From the NCBI GenBank assembly GCA_029054535.1, contig JAIDFC010000251.1, forward strand, positions 1 through 13,778: DNA of 13,778 bases, written 5' to 3'. Each line of letters starts with the position of its first letter. The first letter of the stretch is position 1. Under the pieces are notes generated by a model, which was not told the origin of the DNA, searched no databases, and saw only the letters and a list, made by a program, of their open reading frames with translations. This document shows, one piece after another, positions 7,958-13,778 of the stretch. The translations under genes were made by a program, and so were the position numbers. This stretch comes from Rikenella sp. (GTDB taxonomy: Bacteria > Bacteroidota > Bacteroidia > Bacteroidales > Rikenellaceae).

Positions 7958-8049
7958 GCGGGTCGAAGCCTGCGGGGGCACAATCATCGCGAGAGCAATG
8001 GAATATTACGTCTGTGCCGGTGCCGCTCGGCACTCGAATCAGGCAGCCT

Positions 8050-8176
8050 CTACTGTTTCCGCGGGCTGCGAGCCGGAGCCGGACTGTGTTCGGGTGGATC
8101 GTTAGGCAGCGAGTCCACGAGTTTCTTGAACGAAAAGCGGAGGCCTGAAAAGTAAGCGGGTTCTGTCCTAATGAAA
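8050..8176 (-). pseudogene. Possible remnant of the 3' end of an unidentified gene
   Basis: Read leftward in one frame, the DNA encodes a protein-like tail with SGLRFSFKKLVDSLPNDPP and a Pro/Ala-rich end before a TAG stop. Codon choice resembles that of the neighbouring genes (CTC, CGC, TCG, TTC, GTG, GAC). No ATG or GTG start is available between this tail and the kinase stop codon at 8238. Upstream the frame runs into the kinase gene in a different frame, where it makes no sense as protein. Together with its own terminator at 7926-7957, this suggests a gene that lost its 5' part. The aromatic-rich FSGLRFSF piece could be a last strand of a beta-barrel, but that is a guess. It may equally be chance. 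Confidence 0.3.
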
Positions 8177-8193
8177 GCACGGGCAGAACCCGC
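8156..8193 (-). terminator. Stable hairpin after the histidine kinase gene
   Basis: GCGGGTTCTG (8156-8165) is a perfect inverted copy of 8184-8193. Three more pairs including one G-T extend the stem to 13 bp around a 12-base loop. Read leftward it is followed by TTACTTTTC, a poor but T-rich tract, 45 bases after the kinase stop codon. It may act as a weak terminator or an RNA 3'-end stabiliser. The remaining 7945-8237 sequence holds only this, the putative remnant and the plsY-end terminator. Confidence 0.45.
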
Positions 8194-8237
8194 GGTCTGA
8201 AAAATACGCTTTGGGGGGGACGGTCGGTCTGTCGCTC

Positions 8238-9407
8238 TCAGAACTTCCGCACCATCACCCGCATCGTAGTGCCGTGGTTGATTTCGGAATCGAGTACGAA
8301 GATCCGCCCGTTGTGGTATTCCTCGATGATCCGCTTGCTGAGCGACAGCCCCAGCCCCCATCCCCGGGTCTTGGTGGTGAAACCCGGTTGGAAAATCCGT
8401 TTGAAGTTGGCTTTGGGCATCCCTTTTCCCGAGTCTCGGACGTCGATGCAGATCCATTTGGCGTCCCGCACCGAAAGCTGGACGGAGATCGAACCCCGCC
8501 CCTGCAACGCGTCCAGCGCGTTCTTGAGCAGATTCTCAACCACCCACTCGAACAGGGCGTCGTTCACCATCCCCTGCATCGGTTCGGCCGTACAGCGAGC
8601 GAAGTTCAGCGTAACGTTTTTCGGAATCCGTGTCCGGAAGTAATCCACGGCGCCGGACACCAACTCATAGATGTTCCGTGGCGCGAGGTTCGTCGTCGCC
8701 CCGATCTTCGAAAAACGGTCCACCACTTTCAACAGCCGGGTCAGGTCTTTGTTCATCTCGTCCACCACGAACGGTTCGATCCCCTCCTGTGCCCGCAGGT
8801 ATTCGAGCCAACCGAGCAACGAACTGGTCGGCGTTCCGAGCTGATGGGCGGTCTCTTTGGCCATCCCGATCCAGACGCGGTTCTGCTCGCTGTGCTTCGA
8901 CGAGCGGAACGCGATGAAAGCGAAACCGATGAAAACGGAGAAAATGCCAAGCTGTATCCACGGAAAGTACTGCAGTGCCTTGAGCAACGGCGACTCGTCG
9001 TAAAAAACCCGAACGATCCGCCCCTGGGCGGTCGGAATCTCGATCGGATCGCGCCCCCCGGAACGCATGCTCTCGAGCTTGTCGGCCAACCGTTCCGGAT
9101 CGGCCATCACCGACGGGTCGATCCGCCGAGACTGAAGCACGCGCAGGTGATCGTCGCACACGATCACCGGAATGTTGTCCGAAAAATCGATGATCCGAGC
9201 CAGTATCGCTGCCTGCTGCCGGTTGCCGTGGCTGGCGGCCTTCACGGTCTCGCCGACGGCGAACGACCACAAGTGCACCTCGTGCCGCTCTTTGTCGCGT
9301 AGCTGTCCCACCAGGTAGTTCGAGTAGATCAACGACGCTACGCCGATGGCCAGTCCGATCACGATGAATAACAACTTGCCGCGGTAACCGATCGAAAACT
9401 TCCGCAT
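8238..9407 (-). CDS. Sensor histidine kinase, two-TM, orphan
   Basis: The 389-residue product is a membrane-bound histidine kinase of unknown signal. Segment TM1 (about 12-34) and TM2 (about 149-168) flank a periplasmic sensor region of roughly 115 residues that I do not recognise. There is no HAMP domain, so TM2 leads almost directly to the dimerisation helix with the H-box HQLGTPTS (phospho-acceptor His188). The ATPase domain shows the N-box ENLLKNAL (Asn296), the G1 box DSGKGM (Asp325) and the G2 box GWGLGLSL (349-356). All catalytic motifs are intact. No response regulator gene is adjacent, so its partner is unknown. The gene is bounded by repeat R3 at its 5' side, whose CTAAAGAAC edge lies 33 bases before the start. 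Confidence 0.93.
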   Translation of the reverse strand: MRKFSIGYRGKLLFIVIGLAIGVASLIYSNYLVGQLRDKERHEVHLWSFAVGETVKAASHGNRQQAAILARIIDFSDNIPVIVCDDHLRVLQSRRIDPSVMADPERLADKLESMRSGGRDPIEIPTAQGRIVRVFYDESPLLKALQYFPWIQLGIFSVFIGFAFIAFRSSKHSEQNRVWIGMAKETAHQLGTPTSSLLGWLEYLRAQEGIEPFVVDEMNKDLTRLLKVVDRFSKIGATTNLAPRNIYELVSGAVDYFRTRIPKNVTLNFARCTAEPMQGMVNDALFEWVVENLLKNALDALQGRGSISVQLSVRDAKWICIDVRDSGKGMPKANFKRIFQPGFTTKTRGWGLGLSLSKRIIEEYHNGRIFVLDSEINHGTTMRVMVRKF

Positions 9408-9439
9408 AATAATATGATAATGGTACTTTTATATATATC

Positions 9440-9754
9440 TGTTCTTTAGCGACGGGAGGGTACTGTACTTTCTGTGAACAGAAAGTACCAAAGAAACTTC
9501 GGGCGATACTGCGTATCGCATGGGCTGCCGTAGTCAAGAGCCTTGAGGACTATTTCTTGGGCCGGGAGTAATGGCGCGCTTTATTGCGAGTTAATCACTT
9601 AGCGCGCCATTACCCCAGCCCAAAAGTAAACTCAAAGCTTTTCACTAAGAACGGTGATCGGATGCGTAAGCATCCGGGAAAGTTTTTCTGGTTCTCTTTG
9701 TTCACAAAGAGAACAGTTCCATCCGGTAGCCAAACACGGGGTATATGAAAACAG
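9440..9754. repeat. Palindromic intergenic repeat, full-size copy R3 (giant inverted repeat)
   Basis: The left arm (about 9441-9580) and right arm (about 9601-9754) are imperfect inverted copies along their whole length, around a 20-base centre. The innermost 13 bp are perfect (9568-9580 with 9601-9613), followed by TTGGGC with GCCCAA (9557-9562 with 9618-9623). Each arm has its own matching hairpins: 9465-9475/9478-9488 and 9503-9509/9513-9519 on the left; 9659-9665/9670-9676 and 9691-9701/9704-9714 on the right. The ends match R1 and R2. It fills the 355-base gap between the kinase and transporter genes, with no coding sequence inside. Confidence 0.85.
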
Positions 9755-9762
9755 TACGGTTA

Positions 9763-11037
9763 TTATTGTTCGGTATCGGTCATGTTATCGGTCGTGGGCC
9801 GTAGGAAGAAGAGTTGAATCGCAATCGCCGCCGCGACGATCACACTCAGCCAGGCGAATCCGATCCCCAGATGATTCCCCGCAGCCCACCGTCCCAGGAT
9901 TTCGGTAACGCCCGCGCCGGCGAAGACCCCGATCATGTTCATAATCCCGTACGCCGTGGCCCGGTAGCGGTCCGAAACGAATTGGCAGAGGATCGGCATG
10001 TTGTTGGCATCGAAAATTCCGTATCCGACGCCGAACAGCAGTCCTGCCCCTACGATCCCCGCCAGGTTGTGGCTGAATCCGAGCAGCAACAGCGACGGAA
10101 TGGTCATGCCGAGTCCAATGGCTCCGGTATAAATCCGCCCGCGGAGGTTCCGGCGCACCCACCGGTCCGACAAGATCCCGCCGACGATTACCCCGATGAA
10201 CGAAGAGGCGGCAATGGTGATCGTCGCGATCGGTCCGGCCTCTTTCATGTCGCGACCCAAGCTGCTGGCGAACAGTTCCGGCAGCCAGTTCTTGGTTGCC
10301 CATCCCGGCAGGCTGGGCGCGGCGAAGTAGAACAGGATCGCCCAGAACGCGATGTTCGAGAAGAGCAATCCGAAACTCTTCAGCAGGTTCGTGAACTGGC
10401 CTCTGACGCTTGTCGTTCGTGTCCGGTTCGTCCGTCGCGCGACGACGGCTTCCGGATTTTCGTGCAGGAAGAAGATCAGGATCAAGGCATAGGCCATCCC
10501 GATGATTCCGAACCCTTGGAATGTCGCGTGCCACGAGAAAGCTACTGCCGCAGTCGCTCCGAATCCGCCGATCGCCTGCCCGGCATACAGCCCGGTCATA
10601 TGGATCCCCACGGCCAACGATCTCGACCGATCGCGGTGCCAGTCGGCGATCATCGCCAATCCGGCCGGAATATAGAGCGCTTCGCTCACGCCCATCACGG
10701 CCCGCAGGCAATACAACTGGTTGAACGTCTGGGCGTATCCCATCCCGAACGTAACGGCCGACCAAACGAATAAACTTCCCACGACGAGCCACTTACGGCT
10801 CAATCGGTCGGCCACGGCTCCGGCCACGGGGCTGACGCAGCCGTAGATCCACAGAAAAACGGCCATCAGTCGGCCGAAGTTGGCGGCCGACTGTAACTCA
10901 GCGATGTCCACCTGCATCGAGTCGCGCATGGTGGAGAGCATCTGTCGGTCCATGTAGTTGAGCAGGGCGACGCCCCACAACAAGCCGACGACGATCCAGG
11001 GATAAATTTTGTTTTCGGAAGGGGTGGGTTGGGTCAT
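9763..11037 (-). CDS. Major facilitator superfamily transporter
   Basis: The 424-residue product is a 12-TM MFS carrier of the anion/sugar-acid symporter type. It has NYMDRQMLSTM in TM1, the loop 2-3 signature GAVADRLSRKW, and a charged central loop after FFLHENPEA separating the two six-helix halves. The matching second-half signature is GGILSDRWVRR. The substrate cannot be fixed from sequence; hexuronates, sialic acid or related organic anions are typical of this branch. The start at 11037 (MTQPTPSENK) is chosen because the longer frame to 11247 adds 70 polar, unmatched residues and overlaps the upstream gene. It follows the wzz-like gene by 110 bases on the same strand and may be co-transcribed. 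R3 begins 8 bases after its stop codon. Confidence 0.93.
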   Translation of the reverse strand: MTQPTPSENKIYPWIVVGLLWGVALLNYMDRQMLSTMRDSMQVDIAELQSAANFGRLMAVFLWIYGCVSPVAGAVADRLSRKWLVVGSLFVWSAVTFGMGYAQTFNQLYCLRAVMGVSEALYIPAGLAMIADWHRDRSRSLAVGIHMTGLYAGQAIGGFGATAAVAFSWHATFQGFGIIGMAYALILIFFLHENPEAVVARRTNRTRTTSVRGQFTNLLKSFGLLFSNIAFWAILFYFAAPSLPGWATKNWLPELFASSLGRDMKEAGPIATITIAASSFIGVIVGGILSDRWVRRNLRGRIYTGAIGLGMTIPSLLLLGFSHNLAGIVGAGLLFGVGYGIFDANNMPILCQFVSDRYRATAYGIMNMIGVFAGAGVTEILGRWAAGNHLGIGFAWLSVIVAAAIAIQLFFLRPTTDNMTDTEQ

Positions 11038-11147
11038 GATCGGTCGGGTGTTTTTGGTTTGGGTTTGGGAGATGGGTTGCCGCGGCTGTCGGTCGGTGCG
11101 TTTGGCAACACAGGTATGGTGCGGACCGTAGTGTTCGACGGCCCCAA

Positions 11148-12320
11148 TTACTTCGTCTCGAGTTCCTGTGCGACAGGCGACTCTTCGCTTGAAGTCTTGT
11201 CGTCCTCGGTCAGCAGCGATCGGATCACGATACTCCCCACCACCCACAGCCCTCCCAGGAACGTGAATGCTACCAGGATCAACATTTTTTTAGGCGCCGC
11301 CGGATGGTCCGGGATGATGGCCGGTTCGACCACCGTCGCGATCGGCATCTCCTCCTGGAGCTTGATTTTCGTCATCTCGACCTGCGAAGCCGTCTGATTC
11401 CAGACGTTGTACGCCAGCGTCCGTTCGTTCCGCAGCCGTTCGATCCGCACCCGCAGCGATTCGGACGAGATGTTCCGGTTTTGGTCGATCGCTTCGGCCA
11501 GCCGGTCTTCGACCTCGTAGTACCGCGCCCGCGCCTCGGCGTTCTGACGGATGTTCTGTTCCAGGTCGTGCCGTGTTTTTTGGGTCCGGTAGGCCGTCAT
11601 GTATTTTTGGAGTTTCGCCACGAGCGAGTCGGCCACCACGGCCGAAACCAGCGGATCCTGCATCGTTACTTGCGCCTCCAGCATCGACGTTTTTTTATCG
11701 TTCTGTACGGTCATCATGCTGTTTAACGCCCTCACGAACCCTTTGTATTCGGCCGGTAGACGGAAAATATCCACCGAGTCGACCGGCGGTAACGCTTTTT
11801 CTTCGTTTCGATCGCGCCCCGACGACAGCACCCAGCCGATCGCTCGTCCCGGAGCCGACAGGATGTGTTTCCACCAAGCCTGCCGTTGCCGCTCCGTAAC
11901 GTACTCGAACAAGCTCATCCGTTCCCCCGCTTGTCCCGTCTTTTTAGGGGCGAGGGTTACCGGAATCTCGGCGAACTCCAGCAGAAATGGGGTGCTTTTG
12001 ACGATCTCCGGAAAGATCTCCGTCGTGATCCCTTCGCTCCCTCCTCCGGCGTTGAGGTTGAATCCGGCCATCGCCGCGAGTCCGGCCATTCCTCCTCCGC
12101 CGTTGTTGCCGGATTTGCTCTCCGGCGCCAGTTTGATCGTCGTTATGTAGGTTTTCGGGATGCTGAAACCCACCACCAGACCCACCGCCGCCCCGATCAG
12201 GGCGTATTTCAGGATCCGTTTGCGGGCGCTCCACACCGTGTGCAGCAGTTCCAGCAGATCGATCTCTTTTTCTTCGTTCGGTTTGTCGTTCGTTTCGATT
12301 TCCGGTTGTTTCTGGGCCAT
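11148..12320 (-). CDS. Wzz/GumC-type polysaccharide chain-length regulator
   Basis: The 390-residue product is a polysaccharide co-polymerase of the inner membrane, which sets the chain length of O-antigen, capsule or exopolysaccharide. An N-terminal cytoplasmic segment with EIDLLELLHTVWSARK leads to TM1 (about 36-53). A large periplasmic domain follows, containing a glycine-rich stretch (about 70-90) and long coiled-coil helices. The proline-rich PDHPAAPKK motif precedes TM2 (about 345-366). There is no C-terminal tyrosine-kinase domain. The start at 12320 (MAQKQPEIE) is preferred to 12428 because the longer form would read through the promoter octamer at 12363-12370. It diverges from the M15 gene. 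With rfbC further on, it hints at a surface polysaccharide locus to the right. Confidence 0.9.
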   Translation of the reverse strand: MAQKQPEIETNDKPNEEKEIDLLELLHTVWSARKRILKYALIGAAVGLVVGFSIPKTYITTIKLAPESKSGNNGGGGMAGLAAMAGFNLNAGGGSEGITTEIFPEIVKSTPFLLEFAEIPVTLAPKKTGQAGERMSLFEYVTERQRQAWWKHILSAPGRAIGWVLSSGRDRNEEKALPPVDSVDIFRLPAEYKGFVRALNSMMTVQNDKKTSMLEAQVTMQDPLVSAVVADSLVAKLQKYMTAYRTQKTRHDLEQNIRQNAEARARYYEVEDRLAEAIDQNRNISSESLRVRIERLRNERTLAYNVWNQTASQVEMTKIKLQEEMPIATVVEPAIIPDHPAAPKKMLILVAFTFLGGLWVVGSIVIRSLLTEDDKTSSEESPVAQELETK

Positions 12321-12362
12321 CGTGATTGTATCCGTAGGGGTGAATGAAGATGCTTCTTCTGA

Positions 12363-12370
12363 CAAAGATA
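12363..12370 (-). promoter_or_regulatory. -7 promoter element of the wzz-like gene
   Basis: Read leftward this is TATCTTTG, an exact TAnnTTTG match and identical to the octamers before rpsL and the GH92 gene. The predicted leader is about 38 bases. No clear TTG is found at the expected -33 distance. Confidence 0.6.
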
Positions 12371-12458
12371 ACGATTTTACGGAAACCCTTTGCGCGCTGT
12401 TTCGCCGAGCGGAAGAAAAGCCGTTCATTCGTCTTCGACTTTGTAATATGATGTTGGT

Positions 12459-12869
12459 ATGAAATATTTTACTATCGAAGAGCTATGTGTGTCGGAGACG
12501 GCTCGCCGCCGAGGCATCGACAACCGGCCCTCGGCAGCGATCGCCGGTAAATTGCAAACCCTCGTCGAGCAGCTGCTCGATCCGCTTCGCGAGGCCTGGG
12601 GCGGTCCGATCGCGGTGAACAGCGGCTATCGTTGTCCGGAACTGAATGCGGCGGTCGGCGGGGTCGCGACGTCGCAACACTTGAAAGGCGAGGCGGCGGA
12701 TATCACCGTGGGATCCACTGCCGACAACAAGCGGCTGTTCGATAAGATCTTGGAAATGCAGGCCGCAGGCCGCATCGCCTTCGACCAGCTGATCGACGAA
12801 TCGAACTTCCGATGGATACACATCTCCTACCGGGCTGGTGCCAACCGGGGGCAGGTGCTCCATCTTTGA
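12459..12869 (+). CDS. M15-family peptidoglycan peptidase (D-Ala-D-Ala carboxypeptidase/endolysin-like)
   Basis: The 136-residue product resembles the small M15_3-type zinc peptidases that cleave peptidoglycan stem peptides. SGYRCPELN (55-63) is followed by SQHLKGEAADI (72-82), giving zinc ligands His74 and Asp81, and WIHIS supplies the third ligand His121. The usual catalytic acid is less obvious; Asp113 or Glu114 are the nearby candidates. There is no signal peptide, which is common for phage-type or effector-like members, so export is unexplained. It is the only rightward gene in this part. It shares a 138-base divergent region with the wzz-like gene and ends just before a 14-base tandem repeat. 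No other phage gene is nearby. The protein family is fairly certain, the cellular role is not. Confidence 0.87.
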   Translation: MKYFTIEELCVSETARRRGIDNRPSAAIAGKLQTLVEQLLDPLREAWGGPIAVNSGYRCPELNAAVGGVATSQHLKGEAADITVGSTADNKRLFDKILEMQAAGRIAFDQLIDESNFRWIHISYRAGANRGQVLHL

Positions 12870-12886
12870 CGCGCTGCCTGTAATAT

Positions 12887-12942
12887 GCCGTCTTTGATAA
12901 GCCGTCTTTGATAAGCCGTCTTTGATAAGCCGCCTTTGATGC
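12887..12942 (+). repeat. Tandem repeat of a 14-base unit
   Basis: Three perfect copies of GCCGTCTTTGATAA (12887-12900, 12901-12914, 12915-12928) are followed by a fourth with three changes (12929-12942) and the partial start of a fifth (GCCGTC). The array lies between the stop codons of the convergent M15 and rfbC genes. The last codons of the M15 gene (ATCTTTGA) resemble the unit. Confidence 0.92.
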
Positions 12943-12955
12943 GCCGTCGGCACGC

Positions 12956-13513
12956 CTAAATCTCAGCCAGCAACGGCTGCACGCGGTCTTTCTCCGAAAG
13001 CAACAGCTCCTCGGTCCGTAGTCCGTAATGCGCCAGCCGCCAGTCCACCCCGATCGCCGGGTCGTTCCACCGCACCCCGCCGTCGAACTCCGGGTGGTAG
13101 TAGTCCGTACATTTATACAGAAACTCGGTGTCGTCCGACAAGGTCAAAAAACCGTGCGCAAACCGCGGCGGCACGTAAAACTGCCGTTTATTCTCCGCCG
13201 TCAGTTCGACGCCGTACCATTTTCCGTACGTCGGACTCTCCGGCCGCAGGTCCACGGCCACGTCGTACACCGCCCCGGCCACGACCCGAATCAGCTTCCC
13301 CTGTGCATGCTCCCGCTGGAAGTGCAACCCTCGCAATACCCCCCGCCGCGACTTGCTGTGGTTGTCCTGGACGAACTCTACGGACGCCCCGAACAGCTCG
13401 TCGTAGTCTCGTTTGGCGTAAGTCTCCATGAAAAAGCCCCGCGCGTCGCCGAACACGGTCGGCTCGATCACGATCAACCCGTCGATCGGTGTCTCGATCT
13501 TCGTAAACTTCAT
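12956..13513 (-). CDS. rfbC: dTDP-4-dehydrorhamnose 3,5-epimerase
   Basis: The 185-residue product is RmlC/RfbC, a cupin-fold epimerase that converts dTDP-4-keto-6-deoxyglucose to its L-rhamno form, the third step of dTDP-L-rhamnose synthesis. Compared with Salmonella RmlC, the catalytic pair is His64 (RGLHFQ) and Asp176 (LSEKD), with Lys73 (GKLIR) and Tyr133 (FLYK). FVQDNHSKS (48-55... region) and RFAHGFLTL are also typical. Length and all key residues fit an active enzyme. No rfbA, rfbB or rfbD is within the window; they may lie to the right or elsewhere. No promoter octamer is seen upstream, so it could be served by a promoter within or beyond the palindromic region at 13536-13778. Confidence 0.97.
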   Translation of the reverse strand: MKFTKIETPIDGLIVIEPTVFGDARGFFMETYAKRDYDELFGASVEFVQDNHSKSRRGVLRGLHFQREHAQGKLIRVVAGAVYDVAVDLRPESPTYGKWYGVELTAENKRQFYVPPRFAHGFLTLSDDTEFLYKCTDYYHPEFDGGVRWNDPAIGVDWRLAHYGLRTEELLLSEKDRVQPLLAEI

Positions 13514-13535
13514 TCTTTGTATTTGTAATTGTATG

Positions 13536-13778
13536 GTTCTTTGTGTCGTCTGGAACTGTCGTTTATTGGCTTCGCAATGGTCATTCAGGCCGTAGCCTCG
13601 CTCCGCGAAGACCCGCTATTTCTCGCTGATGTTCGGCGGGCTTCGCACGTTCCGACCTATTTTCAGCTTGGAAACCGCGACCTCCGGTCGCGCGGTTCGG
13701 TGCCACCCCCGGCGACGGACGCAATTCTCGCTACGCTCGGTTGCGATCGCGCTGGCGCCGAACCGGTGCCGCTCGGTA
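13536..13778. repeat. Palindrome-rich non-coding region, probable inverted copy R4
   Basis: GGAACTG followed by a CG.TT.TT..CTTCG pattern (13553-13575) matches the inverted right part of R1 at about 18 of 23 positions. GTTCTTT (13536-13542) stands 22 bases from the rfbC start, as the same word does near ung and the kinase gene. Further right are nested hairpins: CCGCGACC with GGTCGCG(C)GG around 13675-13694, and GGTTCGGTGCC (13694-13704) with GGCGCCGAACC (13754-13764), the latter with one G-T pair. The region runs off the right edge and I see no coding sequence in it. Confidence 0.5.

Noticed and set aside
7945..8100. TCGAA-containing stems that recall a tRNA T-arm.
   Set aside because: Stem and loop lengths do not fit, and no matching acceptor, D or anticodon arms are present on either strand.
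8150..8195. The words GGACAGAACCCGCTTA (minus strand) resemble the conserved 3' part of RNase P RNA.
   Set aside because: The conserved 5' part (GAGGAAAGTCC-like) would have to lie inside the intact kinase gene and is not seen. The resemblance is explained by a simple 10-bp inverted repeat.
12321..12428. N-terminal extension of the wzz-like gene to 12428, and likewise of the MFS gene to 11247 and rpsL to 3685.
   Set aside because: The extensions are polar or low-complexity, match no family N-terminus, and for the wzz-like gene and rpsL run to or past the predicted transcription start.
12887..12942. CRISPR-like array.
   Set aside because: The 14-base units are directly adjacent with no spacers, and no cas gene is in the window.
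12483..12953. A 156-codon leftward frame opposite the M15 gene, starting 3 bases from the rfbC stop and reading through the 14-base repeats.
   Set aside because: Its body is the antisense of the zinc-motif gene and its first part is just translated tandem repeat; no protein features were seen.

Overview
The window looks like a chromosomal stretch of a fairly GC-rich member of the Bacteroidota. An Alistipes/Rikenellaceae-like gut anaerobe is my best guess, not a proof. The signs are: an rpsL-rpsG-fusA-rpsJ ribosomal cluster with no tuf gene; no Shine-Dalgarno sequence in front of any gene but A/T-rich leaders instead; three exact copies of the Bacteroidota -7 promoter type TAnnTTTG; a GH92 mannosidase lipoprotein; and a histidine kinase with the HxxGTPxS phosphorylation box common in that phylum.

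Layout, left to right. Positions 1-205 hold two hairpins. The one at 122-177 is a good intrinsic terminator for the leftward ribosomal operon. Positions 206-3649 are the leftward operon rpsL, rpsG, fusA, rpsJ, with a well-formed promoter at 3696-3725. Next come ung (uracil-DNA glycosylase, leftward) and a lipoprotein-type GH92 alpha-mannosidase (leftward). A 301-base divergent region leads to plsY (rightward), which makes lysophosphatidic acid for membrane lipids. A 293-base region follows with a leftward terminator overlapping the plsY stop codon, a stable hairpin and a possible remnant of a lost gene. Then come three leftward genes: an orphan two-TM sensor histidine kinase, an MFS transporter and a Wzz/Lpp-type polysaccharide chain-length regulator. 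A small M15-like peptidase gene runs rightward, and rfbC/rmlC (dTDP-rhamnose pathway) runs leftward. The final 265 bases are non-coding and palindrome-rich.

The genes are mostly housekeeping or envelope functions: translation, DNA repair, phospholipid synthesis, surface glycan assembly and glycan degradation. The chain-length regulator and rfbC suggest a polysaccharide locus continuing beyond the right edge. No defence system, CRISPR array, tRNA, rRNA, transposase or phage module was found.

The most unusual content is between the genes. A family of palindromic repeats occupies several intergenic gaps (3766-3910, 4657-4737, 9440-9754 and probably 13536-13778). The copy at 9440-9754 is one large imperfect inverted repeat of about 315 bases, with smaller hairpins nested in each arm. 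Two copies end 8 bases from the stop codon on one side and begin about 30 bases from the start codon on the other. A 14-base tandem repeat between two convergent genes (12887-12942) is a second oddity.
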